A stretch of DNA of 64,000 bases, from NCBI RefSeq assembly GCF_000003815.2, contig NC_049982.1, positions 27,857,954 through 27,921,953 of the forward strand, written 5' to 3'. The notes beneath the pieces were generated by a model, which was given only the letters and a program-made list of their open reading frames with translations, was not told the origin of the DNA and searched no databases. A program made the position numbers and the translations under genes. This DNA is from Branchiostoma floridae (lineage: Eukaryota > Chordata > Leptocardii > Amphioxiformes > Branchiostomatidae). Numbering within the stretch: the first letter of the stretch is position 1; each line of letters begins with the position of its first letter. Positions 43,250 to 54,789 of this stretch are shown in pieces.

Positions 43250-43535
43250 CACCGGTGCAATGGCCTAGTGGTTGGAGTGTTCGCCTTGCATTCGGTAGGT
43301 AGTGAGTTCGATCTCGATCTCCGGCCGAGTCATACCAAAGACTTTAAGAATGGTACATGCTTCTTTCTCTGCTTAGCACTCAGCATTCGGGAAAGAGTAT
43401 GGACGTTGAACACACACCACTACCAGTGGACTAGCCCCCTGCTGTAGTAATTGCGTTGTGTGGCCCAAGGGCTACTGAAACGGAGAAGGGCGCCGCCCTA
43501 TGCGCCATCAGGCGCGGGAATGACTTTAACTTTTA
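43250..43535 (+). mobile_element. tRNA-derived SINE, copy 2
   Basis: The head GCAATGGCCTAGTGGTTGGA is a good A box (TGGCCTAGTGG) and AGTTCGATCTCG serves as B box. The body matches copy 1 at 1770-2060 (CACTCAGCATTCGGGAAAGA, CAGTGGACTAGCCCCCTG, GCGCGGGAATGACTTTAACT). Confidence 0.8.
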
Positions 43536-44269
43536 ACCCTTTCCTGAGACAAGCACTAATTGTTTCAACTATAGTAAGGCGAGTGGGGGAACTCCACAAC
43601 ATCGGGGCCTGCTACGGACTCGAACCAGGAACATTTAACATATCTAACCGATCGTATTGAAAATGGGTCGACTAAAGATACACACCATGGCAAGCAAGTC
43701 CACGGGAAAACAACAAACCTATCCAATGTTTCGGAGGTAATAAGAACACCACTCGAAGCGACACCAAATATCATATTGGCAACTTCGATTTTTGAAATAC
43801 GCAATATCCACACATACATCCAGAGCGCGTCGCTATGACTCCCATGTAAGTCTACAGCTCTACATTCGGCGACTGCTTTAAGACAACGTCTTATAGAAAT
43901 CCCACCATTAATCCCCACTCTCCTGCTTGGTCATGGGACCATTAATAAGGATTTTGATTTGTGTCAGTGATATAGATTATTAGGTTCTTTCCTCTATCTG
44001 TTATTTTCTTTCATGATTGATGTATGTTTATAAGCAGGGGACCCTCTAATGACAATGACTGCCATGGCCTCTTGGCTAACTGTGCGTTGAAGTATTACTA
44101 GATACTATAGTAAGGTTCTAATGTGTCCTTGGTGGTATGAGCGTTCATTTGTAGAAAGTTGTCCTTTTGGTGGGTATAGGAGAAAGGTGGTCAGACATAG
44201 TCCATCAAATAAAACCGTTTAAGCAACACTTCGTTAACGTTATATGTACTGTTACTTTGATTGATTATC
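43536..44269. other. Noncoding stretch, no gene recognised
   Basis: A perfect Pol III B-box sequence, GGTTCGAGTCC, lies on the minus strand at 43616-43626 but without a correctly spaced A box. It is probably another SINE remnant. The 117-residue frame at 43565-43918 (-) shows no domain. Confidence 0.4.
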
Positions 44270-44560
44270 GAGTGTCAGTGAACAGTTGTTTTCTTTGCCA
44301 TACATTCAGCGTAAAGGCCAAAGAAAATTAGCACTGTGTTTCGGACTTTGACTTAAAAGACAACAACTGCTGTATACGCCTGATAACATATTGTATATGG
44401 CTACCATGCTGGTCAATGGTTAAATAAAGATGCCTGTAGTTATAGTTAACAGTTATCTTTGCTACTTTTTATTGATTTACCAGTCAGACTGATCACATAG
44501 AGTCCTATGCGTATGTGCATTACGTTCTGGGACTGTGCTGGAGAGGCCGCCATTTGTCTT
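44270..44560. repeat. Dispersed repeat, copy 1 of a pair
   Basis: Shares ordered landmarks with 50440-50660: GACAACAACTGCTGTA / GACAACAATTTCTGTA, GCCTGATAACA, GTTAACAGTT, and TAAGTCCTGC / AGAGTCCTATGC near the end. Noncoding. Confidence 0.55.
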
Positions 44561-44756
44561 AAGTTTGACAGGCCGTCTCCACTGCTACGGTCCCACTTGC
44601 ACCTGTGTTCGCAGGGAATGTAACACAAGCGGGGGTCCGAAGCCACCGATTTGTCCCAGTGGACTACCAGATACCGACGGTACATCTCAGTGTCTTTACC
44701 GATAGGTCACAGCGTTATATTGTCACCGAATTGATTTTGAATGAGAGTGTAAAGAA

Positions 44757-44825
44757 ACCCAGGGGACCCGACTGTGCCCCAAATTTGCCAGCTAGACGCA
44801 GGCTGTATCACTCGGCCACGCAGGG
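44757..44825 (-). mobile_element. tRNA-like SINE head fragment
   Basis: Read on the minus strand: GCGTGGCCGAGTGATACAGC, close to the A-box arm of Ser/Leu tRNAs, followed about 35 bases later by AGTCGGGTCCCC as a degenerate B box. Not a foldable full tRNA by eye. Confidence 0.45.
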
Positions 44826-46059
44826 GCCACGCCCGTTAGTGCAGAAAAAAAAACGCAAACTACTATCCCAAAGGGCCTCTTTTTTTGCAAACGGAACCTT
44901 AGCATAAGACGGGCGCGTATACAGCTATACATGACACACAATATATATGTGTCTACCGCCCCCTTGAGATCGTCCGTGTACCAATCCTCAAGTTGGCGAG
45001 AGGCGACGTCCTTCTTGCGGTGAAGGCTGAACAGACAGCGGCTCCGACATTTTAAGGTCGATATGGGACTTAGATAAAGAAGATGGGCTCATCCGCGTGA
45101 CTGATGGGTGTCAAGGGACATTTACTTGATAAGTACAAGGCTCCTCTGACGCGGCGACGGATTCAATATCCATCAATCTCTCGAAAAAACAGAATTACTC
45201 AGGTGTACAAGCAGACTTTTGGGACAAGAAGCAAAGTTTTCAGTATGTTTGCTTTTATGCTTTTCATGCAAATGTTTTGTGGTTGTACCGGCTGCTGTAT
45301 TTACTAGGGGCACCGCACGGGGAAGTTAACGTGATTACCTAGCGGCAGAAATCAAGAAATGGAAGTATTTGGTTTCGATATTCAATGATACCTGAAGGGT
45401 TTGTATATTATACAACTGTTGTGGTTGAATGCACTCAGGAATTGTTGATAACTTCACAAAATACTAATCACATGAATTACAACACACGCCACCAGAACTT
45501 TCAATGGACAATCTATTTAGAAAACGGTTTCCTGTTTGCTATTTGCCTTGGCAGATCAGATTACTAGAATACGACACTAAAAAAAAATAGGAAATTATCT
45601 GTAACGATCGCCTACAGCAAACAGTCCTTTTTTTTTCTAGATTCGCAAATGTTAGTCGATGTCCCAAACTTTCTTGGATAGATTTCAAACGCATGCATAA
45701 CGTTAACAACTAACTTTGCGAAACTCAAATGTAATTATTTGCACTTTAGTGTCCGGCTCAGCATGACAATTAGTCCCCCGACCAGTTTCTTTATTTTCCC
45801 TTTTACAGCTTTTCAGTTCAAGGAAATGTTTCCACGCGCCATGTCCTCAAGTGACAATATAAGAAGAATATATCATCGACTTGGCCGCCACACACATACA
45901 TCACACCCCATGAGCTTTACGGTAAATGCGTATTGACATGTTAGTATTAACGTTTTTTTTCTTATCCCCTTGGACTCCTTTCCTGCTTCGCCTCTCAGGA
46001 ACAAAGCAACTACTGACCATGTCAACTAACGCTGTAGTAGCAAATAAATCATATCTTAA
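44826..46059. other. Noncoding stretch, no gene recognised
   Basis: Short frames only (up to 67 residues), no domain. A-run near 44850. Confidence 0.4.
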
Positions 46060-46385
46060 GCTTTCCCCATGGCTATCAGTCAACACTTTCTTGAGTTTTT
46101 CTCATCCAAAGTATGAAACAAAACTGATCCTCTTAGTTTTAAAAAGGAGCTAGGGGATCCACATATACATGACTTACTCTCCGTGCCAAGAGCACTCAAA
46201 AATCATGACCGTATACATGTGTAGAACACGACATAACAAAACAAGAAATTCTGCTACAGTTCAATAAAAAAACCGCCAGGGGGCCAAAAGTATAATCTTA
46301 TACAAAATATCAAGACAACCTATACAGAAATTTTGAAAGGAAAGGAAAGTGATCCAGTTTTATCTCACTGAAAAGCTAGTCTTTC
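46060..46385 (+). mobile_element. Interspersed repeat related to 14095-15295
   Basis: Contains CTTGAGTTTTTCTCATCCAA, a CTACAGTTCAATAAAAAAACCGCC-type segment followed by AGGGGGCC, and ACTTACTCTCCGTGCCAAGAG, in the order seen near 14990-15180. Noncoding. Confidence 0.5.
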
Positions 46386-47261
46386 ACTAGTCGTGACAGA
46401 AAAGACAGACGCTATGTTCTGTAGCTACAGGTTCAAACAATTTCCCTACCTCTTTTCGGCAAGCACAGCGAGTTTTAATGTTCACACAAAAATTCACATA
46501 CACACATATACACAAGGGTACATGAAAACATAGGCTTTTTTGAACGGTAACTAAATCCACTTACTAGCGTTGTTCTAAGATATAGACAACTCATTTTTCA
46601 GCCGCAAAACTTGATACGCAGCAAATGTACCCTTTCTGAGTTAAGAAGTTGTGTGAAAGAAGATAATTGACAGCACCACAAAAGCAGCATATAGCTCCTA
46701 TCACTGGCGATGACATTGAACCTCGGAAATAATTTGTCACTTTTGGCAAGAATCCTCAACTCTGGTCACCACATGGGCGTTGATTTATTGAGTTGATGAT
46801 AGTGAGGATGGTATCCAGTGGTCATAAGCTTTGAGCAGAACATCTCAATCACAACAACTCCGCATGGAAGGAGACGCTTGTCGGAAGTGTGTGCCGAGAA
46901 TACTTTAAATTTTCTGCAGCACACCAGTTACTCAAGACGAGTTCCAGTGGAGGGGCGGGTGGGGCCATGATGCTGTCACGGAAAATAGAAAATTACTAAA
47001 CACTTTACACTAAGTACTTAAAAATCATGATAACTTCTAAAAATTTCAAAATCGTCGTGGTAGTCCGGCTCGCAAATAAAGAAACTGTCAATTGAAGGTA
47101 AACCTTTATCCTAAAGAAATGGGACACCCCGTGCGGTTTCCAGGAAGTCATTCGAGGTAGCCGGACCATTCCCTGCTTAGTCGGTGTACAATCAGCTTGA
47201 GAGTTGAGAAGAGCGCCAAATCTTGTATAATAAGCTTGGAACAGAGTATCTCAATCATGAC
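46386..47261. other. Noncoding stretch containing a local duplicated segment
   Basis: 46800-46910 (AGCAGAACATCTCAATCA, ACTCCGCATGGAAGGAGACG) resembles 47230-47273 joined to 47587-47640. The latter copy is split by the LINE insertion. Confidence 0.5.
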
Positions 47262-47598
47262 TACTCCACATGAGTGAGGAACTCCACTCTGTACGGTGAC
47301 CTCCCTAGACTCTCTCATAAGATCAGGAAACGGAGGATGGCGCTGGCCGGACGCTGTGTCCGACACACAGAACTGGTAGCCAATCAGCTGATCCTCTGGG
47401 ACAGAAGGAAAGAGAAGAAGGGTCAGAATGCGCACAATCTTCATCAACAACCCAAAAGGGATACCCAAATTAGCAACATCACAGCAGAGCTTCGCTCCCT
47501 CATGGAGGGCAAGGCTGAGTGGAGAAGAAGGATCCATTGCGACCCGTGATGGCATCCCTGATGTCCACGTTCAAGGTCAAGCAAGGTACTCCACATGA
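47262..47598 (+). mobile_element. LINE insertion, 5'-truncated, with 12-bp target duplication
   Basis: TACTCCACATGA occurs at 47262-47273 and again at 47587-47598. The 313 bases between them hold a LINE 3' end finishing in GTTCAAGGTCAAGCAAGG. The target-site duplication and 5' truncation are hallmarks of target-primed reverse transcription. The same tail type appears at 60445-60585. Confidence 0.85.
47274..47549 (+). pseudogene. LINE reverse-transcriptase C-terminal remnant
   Basis: A 91-residue frame with LYGDLPRLSHKIRKRRMALA, GRCVRHTELVANQLILWD and ELRSLMEGKAEWRRRI. This is the end of a non-LTR polyprotein, where a K-I-x-x-R-R-x-x-L-A-G-H-x-x-R-H segment precedes a W-R-R helix; the usual GH is GR here. 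Upstream reverse-transcriptase motifs are absent. Confidence 0.8.
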
Positions 47599-48484
47599 AA
47601 GTAGACACTTGTCGGAACCATGTGTTTCGAATACTAAATATTACACGTATGGTACAAAACTGAATTGAAAGCTGATATGGCTGCAAATTGGAAAGTATTG
47701 CAGCTCCACTGAACCGATATTGCTCTCAATATTATTGCATGATTTTTCACGTCTGATTAGCCACACAAAATTGCAAACATGTTGACGTAAAATCAAATTC
47801 CAGGGTGAAGAAATGATTTCTTGCAAAAAAATTGCCTGACGTAAGAGAAGTGTTGTCCTCCAGCAAGTCAATGACTCCCAGCACATATCAAAATCATACA
47901 TTGGCTGGAGGTATCATGAAAAGTCACTACAAGCCTAAGCTGGAAAATATTGCCAAGGTGAATGGGCGAAGAGAGTGCTTCCAGAAGCTTGTGACAGGCT
48001 ATCGCCCCGTCTACAACAGGTCATAGAAGTCATGGATGCAGCAAAGGCTACTAAAGACATGCCTGTACAAGCCCTCATGTAGGGGTTGAATAAGTTTGCA
48101 ACCTGATTTATATGTGAAAGTTGCAATTTTGGACGGTCTTTGAAACACAATATTGACCATTTGCTTCGGTAACCAATTGAAATGAATATGGAATACTTGG
48201 ATGATTTAGAATTAGGCTGCAGTTGTAATATTTCTCATTCTGACAAAGTACAAATGAGTCAAGGCTGATAAGTGATATTGCATGACACTGTAAAATAGCC
48301 CCAAGCGTTTTCCATGCACTGAACTTCAAATGAACTCCAAATGACTTCAATGGTATCAACTTCCAGGCACCTTTGACCCGCTCCTGGCATCACGTGACCG
48401 GGCAGCTGGTACATGTCAGGAGTGAGTAAGTCAGCTAGCTACCTGTCTAATCTTTTAGCTTCCACTATATCGTCCTTACATGTA
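47599..48484. other. Noncoding stretch, no gene recognised
   Basis: Minus-strand frames of 64-86 residues have no domain. Confidence 0.4.
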
Positions 48485-48692
48485 TACCCCTGTCACATTA
48501 TTCACGATCTTCGGGCGTATCGATGGAAGATCGGCCATATATAAGATCGACAGAGGGTTGCGCGTATTTTTTCACCTGAAAACCATCCCTGTCACATGTA
48601 AGCCGTGTACAATTGTTGTCCAATAAAGCGAGGCTCGGGCGATTGCCACAGAATCGTCGTCCGATCGATTTTCGCCAAATGTGTCAGGGGTA
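48485..48692. mobile_element. MITE family C, copy 2
   Basis: Left end TACCCCTGTCACATTATTCA; right end AAATGTGTCAGGGGTA. Strong internal match to 26145-26354 over AAGATCGACAGAGGGTTGCG and GTCGTCCGATCGATTTTCGC. Noncoding. Confidence 0.85.
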
Positions 48693-49119
48693 TTACACTC
48701 ACGCCACCCGAGCAGTTTTGTTTTATATCTTGCCCCGCGACCAGATTTCTTTAAAAGCTATGATCGTGTTTTTGGTGTTGTATTAGAGTTTACATAACTA
48801 CATACATACCAATACAAACATACAAGTAACGCTTGCTACCGATGGAAAGGATTTGAAGTCATTGTCAAAGTTAGACAACCTATTCTAACTTAACACTTGT
48901 GGGGCTGCGCTGTTTCATGTGGAATCATGGCGTAAAAACTCACACTAAAGACACAGGCATATTTCGTCTCTTTCCATTAGACATTGAGTAAGAATTTGCA
49001 ATAAACTTATAATATCATCATTTAGCAAGTAAGGGTGTGATGTAGGCGGCTCTTCGACTCATTGGTACTTGTATATGTTGCCACCTCTAGACCTGCCACT
49101 ACAAGCACCCCCCTCCCAT

Positions 49120-49177
49120 CGTACACACACACACATACACACATACACACATACACACATACACACATACACACATA

Positions 49178-49214
<37 letters not shown>
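49120..49214. repeat. (ACACAT)n/(CA)n microsatellite
   Basis: Alternating ACACAT and CA units. The apparent 70-141-residue frames on both strands are by-products. Confidence 0.97.
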
Positions 49215-49218
<4 letters not shown>

Positions 49219-49406
49219 ACATGCATGCAATTGAGCACATAAAACCCGATGTCAGCTGGAATTTGCGCCACTGAATATGAAAATGCAGCGACCAGCTGTG
49301 GTAATGTTATTTTTTTTATGGAACACTGAGGTTTGTCTTGTATTGTTGTTATGCAACAGGTACGCAGGCGTTGTCCAAGTTCGAAGGGAAAACATTTTTC
49401 AGCATC

Positions 49407-49782
49407 AGGCCATGGTGATTTGATTATTTGGATAAGATCCACGCGAGCATCAATTTTCAACTGTTTCCAAAAATAATCATTCAATCACACTGTAAACAAC
49501 TATAAAATGAGCATATGTATACGTATGGCGTATGGAAAACCGATACTAAATGTTATTGAATGCAAATGTTAATTCCAAGGTCAAAAAAGAAGATGTAACG
49601 GAACAAAAATTAAGACCGTTATTTGATATGCCATATTCCATTGTCCTTTTCAACCGTTTTGCCACATAGATTTTCATACTGAAGGCAATTTTTGGGGTCC
49701 AAACTTTATTTTGATTCGTATGCTCGCATCAGTTTTGGGATTCCCTAATGATATTATTCATATTATTGTACCAACATGACCA
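49407..49782. mobile_element. Family D inverted-repeat element, copy 3
   Basis: The left end AGGCCATGGTGATTTGATTA leads to TTTGGATAAGATCC, and the right end has GCATCAGTTTTGGGATTCCC and finishes near CCAACATGACC. An internal TTTGATATGCCATATTCCAT segment matches 33510-33530 of copy 1. Confidence 0.7.
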
Positions 49783-50439
49783 CATATACTTCTAGTTGAG
49801 TCTTGTGTACAATTTGACTTATATATTTCTCTATTTCTAGAATAAACTTGGCGACTCGATTTCGAAGGACTTGAATAATGGTCGTCGTTTCATAAATATG
49901 ATTTTTGGGGAGGGGGCGCCATTCTCACAAAAACGTCCTCGATGTGTCCTTCGCATGACGCCAGGGGACCAACAGTGATTTCAACATAGTGTCATTAGCG
50001 ATGGAAACTTTTTCCAACAGGGATTTATCGATTAGGTTATAGAAGGGTCGAACCATCCCCTTGAGTTCTTAATGTCTTTATGAGTAGGATGAACTTGAGC
50101 TCCATGGAGTCTAGTAAGTCTTGATGAGTCGCCCTTTCTTGACAACTCAGGGTCTAGCAATCTGTCATAAAAGACAAGCCCAAGGGCACTTCTGTTACAC
50201 AACGGAGCTTCGTGTATGTCTTGTCTGATGTCTGGAGACAAGAAGACAGGAATTCATAAACACTGACAATCAATAAACTTTGATCTATGCTGCCTGTAGA
50301 TTCGGCACATGCTTAGCTCATCCAAAACCTTGACAGATGTCAAAGTATAATATCCTTTCCCGTCTATTGGTTCCAAATGATGTGTCAGAAAAAAAATAGT
50401 TTGCAACAGGCCAAATTTTGATGCACATGTAACGGAAGC
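49783..50439. other. Noncoding stretch, no gene recognised
   Basis: Short frames only, no domain. Confidence 0.4.
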
Positions 50440-50660
50440 GCTTTAAAATCCTACTCAAACTAGACAACAATTTCTGTACATGCCTGATAACACTTTGTAA
50501 CTGGCCATGGAGTATCATGATGGGCGAGTGTTAAAAGGTGTCTATAGGTATTGTTAACAGTTCACTTCGTTACTGATTTTTGCTGAATACAAACAATGCT
50601 CCAGCCAAAATGGTTCCTCTAAGTCCTGCAAATATGTACATGGCGTTCTGGAACAATGCT
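50440..50660. repeat. Dispersed repeat, copy 2 of a pair
   Basis: Collinear with 44270-44560 as described there; also overlaps in sequence with about 25190-25275 (TAAGTCCTG...ATGTGCA). Confidence 0.5.
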
Positions 50661-51639
50661 TCTCTAAATTATCTAAACACACTGTCTTTGGGGAAATAAT
50701 GTATCTTACCAAATCCATCTAAACGTTTTGTGCTATAGATCTTTTATCTGAAGAATAAGTAAATTTCATTTTTATTAAGAATCATATCGATTCCTTTGTG
50801 TTTTATGATTTCGAAGCAGGGTTATAAGTCAGGCTTGTATGAACTCTTTTTTTAGTATATACTGTTGAAAGTCAGTGCTGCCAGCAATACATGAATTCTC
50901 TATTGTTGATATTTGACTGCTTGCATATGGGATTCAATTCTTTAGAAATTTTGTGCTTAATGAATTGGAAAAAGGTCTAAATGACAATGGTTTAGGAAAA
51001 AGTACAGCTCAAAAAGTCGTGGGTGAACTTGCTTGTGATTGTTTATGTTTACTATTCCACCTTCAATTGGTTGAAAATACACGTTACACGTTACTTTCTT
51101 TTGCGTCGTATACTATAAATAGACTATAATTTTACTAATAACAATATTTCTTATAGAGCGATATTTTGAAATTTTCTAATGTTGTGTTGGGGAATTGTTC
51201 ACGTTATTTCACTTTCTTCTCTCTCCTATATGCCATCGAAGTTGTTAAGATTACTAGTCAAAGAAATGGAGAAAATATTAGAGTTTTTTTTACCGTCAAG
51301 TAAGAAACCAAGAAGCAAGAAAAGCTTGATATAAGTGAAATATATTACCTTCTCCCATAGTGACTCTATGTTGATGGTTCAACAGCGACACCTTGTAATG
51401 TTCACTAGAACTGCAATGGTTAACGCTATATCAATCCAGATATTAAGATGTGTTCGTTCTGCGTTTCAAAGATAGTATATTACATTTGTGGTATACAAAT
51501 GACGTCAGAGGGACTCTCATAGTGTGACCTTATGCAAATACCCTCGGACTTTTATTTCATTTTCTTTTTCATTTCCGTCTTTAGAATGATTTTATGAGTT
51601 TTTTTTTGTCATTAGTTTACCAAAACTGTATATTTTGGC
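50661..51639. other. AT-rich noncoding stretch
   Basis: No gene or repeat recognised. Confidence 0.4.
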
Positions 51640-51840
51640 AGCTGTATACCATAGTATTAGTCAAAGTCCTATTTTAGCGGATGTATTTTGGGGACTGGAG
51701 TTAAATAGGCTTTTTTTACAGGAAGAGTCCATTCTTACCTGGAGGGGGATTTTTCAAGTTCAGTTTTCAAGTGATTTTGGACTGGTCTATTTTACTATTC
51801 AAGTCCATTCATACATGGGGACCTTTTCTTTCTAAATTCT
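51640..51840. repeat. Copy of the GGAAGAGTCCATTCTTAC repeat
   Basis: Shares AGGAAGAGTCCATTCTTACC, TGGAGGGGGATTTTTCAA and GGACTGGTCTATTTT with 18920-19240. Confidence 0.65.
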
Positions 51841-52600
51841 ATTTTGAATTGGGTTTCTTATACAAAATGCACTTTTTTTCAGTAATGCAACCTTCAAATC
51901 CTGCCAAGAACCTGTGTGCCTTTTTCTGTGTTTTGTATACTTAGTTGCACCCTGCTGGTACTTTTCATGAAGCCTGAAGACAGGTGTATCAAGTGACTCA
52001 CCTTTGTTTGTGCTGTTGTGTGTCTAAACATTGACGGTGGCTCTGTATACCGGCAGTAACCATAACATGTTATGACTGGCTGGATAGCAAATATTATATT
52101 TGAAATCAAGTAAAGTGTGCGCTCTGAAACTGCAGTTTGCCACAGGACATCCATAGGTACATTGATTAGTTTTAAACGTAATGTGGTCGTTCTTCCAAAA
52201 CACTCTGGCAAATGAGGTTGAATACACATATGTGGGAAAGTAGTAGTTTACCCTATATATGCCTGACACATCCTGTACCGTTGAGAACATGATCACGAAG
52301 CTTTAAAAACAGTGTCAGTTTTCAAGGTAACCATGTAGACATGACGAGTGCAAGTAATATCCATTTTGTCTGTAACAGCTGCCGTTTCTGTTCTTGTACA
52401 CATTACGCAGCCTTTGCACATTGTGATCTCTAACGTTAGTTGTTGAAGGGAGCTAACTTCACTTCTCGGTTTTAGTCTCGTATTTAGTCCTTGACCAGTT
52501 AAAGCACAAAACGGCGTTCTGATAAGCGGCCCACACCACACAGGTAAACACACTTAAACACACAAGCGCGTTATTTGTTACAAAATACTGTCGCGTGACT
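51841..52600. other. Noncoding stretch, no gene recognised
   Basis: Overlapping minus-strand frames (111, 90 and 86 residues) lack domains and convincing splice borders. Confidence 0.4.
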
Positions 52601-52642
52601 TTACTGAATGCAATGACGCAGACAGATGTCAAAGGTTATACC

Positions 52643-52779
52643 GTCGCCTGGTAACAGCCTGGGGCCCAGAGAAGGTGGAGTCCGCAGAAACACCTATCGT
52701 GGTTGAACACTTTTCCCTTAGAGGCGTCCTGTTGTTGAATGTATATTTAGGGTGTAGGGCTGTAGGCCCACTTGCAAAG
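52643..52779 (+). promoter_or_regulatory. Candidate X-box promoter and leader exon for the CARD-TIR-ROCO gene
   Basis: GTCGCCTGGTAAC at 52643-52655 fits the RFX X-box half-site pattern (GTNRCC, one spacer, RGYAAC). A strong donor GCAAAG|gtaaga follows after 52779. The first coding exon downstream begins with an acceptor (54468) and 5' UTR, so an untranslated leader exon must exist somewhere upstream. This is the nearest plausible one found. Confidence 0.3.
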
Positions 52780-54468
52780 GTAAGATTAGAGGTGAGTTAC
52801 CTGTACAGAAAATCCAGGTATCTTATTATCTTTGCTAACTTGTGAATGGGCGATACTAAAAACAATGGTCCAAACAAAGGATTCTGTTTGGTGGGGTATC
52901 TGACCGAAGTCCATTGACGTTTGAGACCCCATCCGAGTCATGTAAACAACACTAACCGCCACTGTTTTAGATAAAGTTTGACTTTAGAAGCCTTTTAAAA
53001 TGTCTTTACTTCATTCTTATTCTTTTCTTGGATCTGTAATCTGTTTATTTTCGAATCAGTCCAATTTCCTATTCCACTGATTTTTTCAGGTTCCGGTTTG
53101 GACCGGTCCAACAAGAAAAAACGGTTTTGTACCGGTGCACTTCACAGATACCACCCCTAGGTAAGATAGTTACCTCTTTCGAGTAGGCTGAAATATAAAT
53201 TTATTAGCGTTTTTATGTGTGCCTGAGTAGCATTGATTATGTGAATGAACAGCATAACTCGGGAAAGCCTGGATAGATTGTCTCAGATTTGGTATGTAAG
53301 ATCTTGATGAGAAAAAGAAATGGTTATATTCCAGACTCCCTAGCGCCTTGTTTCAGTACTGCAGTGGAACGTCTAGTTTTGATACATCAAACTGTAGTCG
53401 TAATTTTTTAGTGGTAGATATACATGTAGCTCCCTTGGGGTAGAGAGTAAGTGGCTTCGGTTTGGCTCCCCTAGCGGCTTTATGGAACTGCAGGGGCCGG
53501 TTAAGTTTCTTTAAAAGAGAAAAACTCAAAAAGGGGGTGACAAATCGTGATGATTTTTAACATGAAAAAAAATGTACATTAAGTCATGGTTCATGATGTA
53601 GTAGGTAGTAACGCATCAGACTAGATTTGCAAAACCAAATTTTCAAACTGATATGAGTTGCATGATATGACTATTCAAACACGTGACATATCTAACAGAG
53701 AGAGAGAGAGAAGAACGGTGATAGATATAAATATTAATAAATATAAACATTACCATTGAGTACTAATTCACAAACTTTAGTAGGAATATGCTATGATTCC
53801 ACAGTGGAAATTGACCGGAATTTCATACGTTTGGCATTTGGAAATTACGTGGAGGTGGGAATTGTTTAAAGTATGATATATTTTACACATCTTTTGTTAT
53901 CTGAGTGGAAAAGATAATCAAATTAACTGATGCAATATCATGTAAATAATGACCTTTTTTACATAATCAATAAGAAGTAGTTTTGATACGGCAGTCGCTA
54001 AAGTTAAGATCATTTTGTGAAGGTTAAGGTCCTGGGACTTTAGCGATTAAGATATTGGTATGCAATATATAAGGCAACATCGAAACAGAGCAATCTATAT
54101 TACCCTGGCATCGTCAGAGGTTTTTGAAGTTGGTATTGCGGTAGAATAAACCAAACTTTAGTACAGTATGTACAATGGTATGAGTAGAAAGCCGATATAC
54201 AAAAAAAGGAGCACTGTATATGCCGTTCCTGCTTGTACTTCCAAGTTTTTGGCAAACAAAAAAAATATGCGAAAATATTGTTGTGTGCCATGAGATATTT
54301 TGCACGTACTTGTATTTATTGCTGATTTGTATGTCAGGTTACTTTTAGGCTGTTGCTTTTATCAGTATCATCATAAAAATATCAGTATAAATAGCACAAA
54401 CTTTAACCAATGTGGAACATAAGATGCATGTATGTTTGCTTACTTTCTTACCTCTTCATCCCATGTAG
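52780..54468. other. Presumed first intron / upstream flank of the CARD-TIR-ROCO gene
   Basis: 53220-53620 is a reverse-oriented relative of the repeat at 14095-15295 (ACTCCCTAGCGCC, CCTAGCGGCTTTATGGAACT, GCAGGGGCCGGTT). 53090-53140 contains the GGACCGGTCCAACAAG motif shared with family D elements. AGAGAGAGAGAG near 53698. Confidence 0.45.
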
Positions 54469-54789
54469 GACTTAAGGGTACTGCGTTCCACATTCAGTAA
54501 ATGATGGAGGAGAGACACGTGGAACTCCTTCGCAAGAATCGCGTGCAGATAGTAGATAATCTAGAATTTGATGACATTCGATACCATCTCGTTGACGCTG
54601 GGATCTTGAATGATCCTTGGCATCTTGACAGCATATACAGTTCTCGAACACGTGCAGATAAAGTCAGAGCTTTGCTAGACATTCTCCCGACCAGAGGACC
54701 AAAAGCATTCACGGTGTTTCTGGATGCCCTGAAGGACAGCTACCCTTACCTAGCTTGGATCTTGCAGGATGAAAGCCAAGAAGTAGAAG
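54469..54789 (+). CDS. Exon 1 (coding from 54501): CARD domain
   Basis: Acceptor ttcatcccatgtag ends at 54468; 5' UTR 54469-54500 ends with an in-frame TAA directly before the ATG, fixing the start at 54501 (or 54504, since two ATGs are adjacent). The donor GAAG|gtaatg gives phase 1. The six-helix CARD pattern is evident: RHVELLRKNRVQIVDNLEF, DAGILND, KVRALLDILPTRGPKAFTVF, and a final YLAWILQ. Confidence 0.88.

Noticed and set aside
43616-43626. Minus-strand tRNA gene suggested by a perfect B box GGTTCGAGTCC
   Set aside because: No A box at tRNA spacing and no cloverleaf by eye; more likely a SINE remnant.
43565-43918. 117-residue minus-strand frame
   Set aside because: No domain and adjoining SINE sequence.
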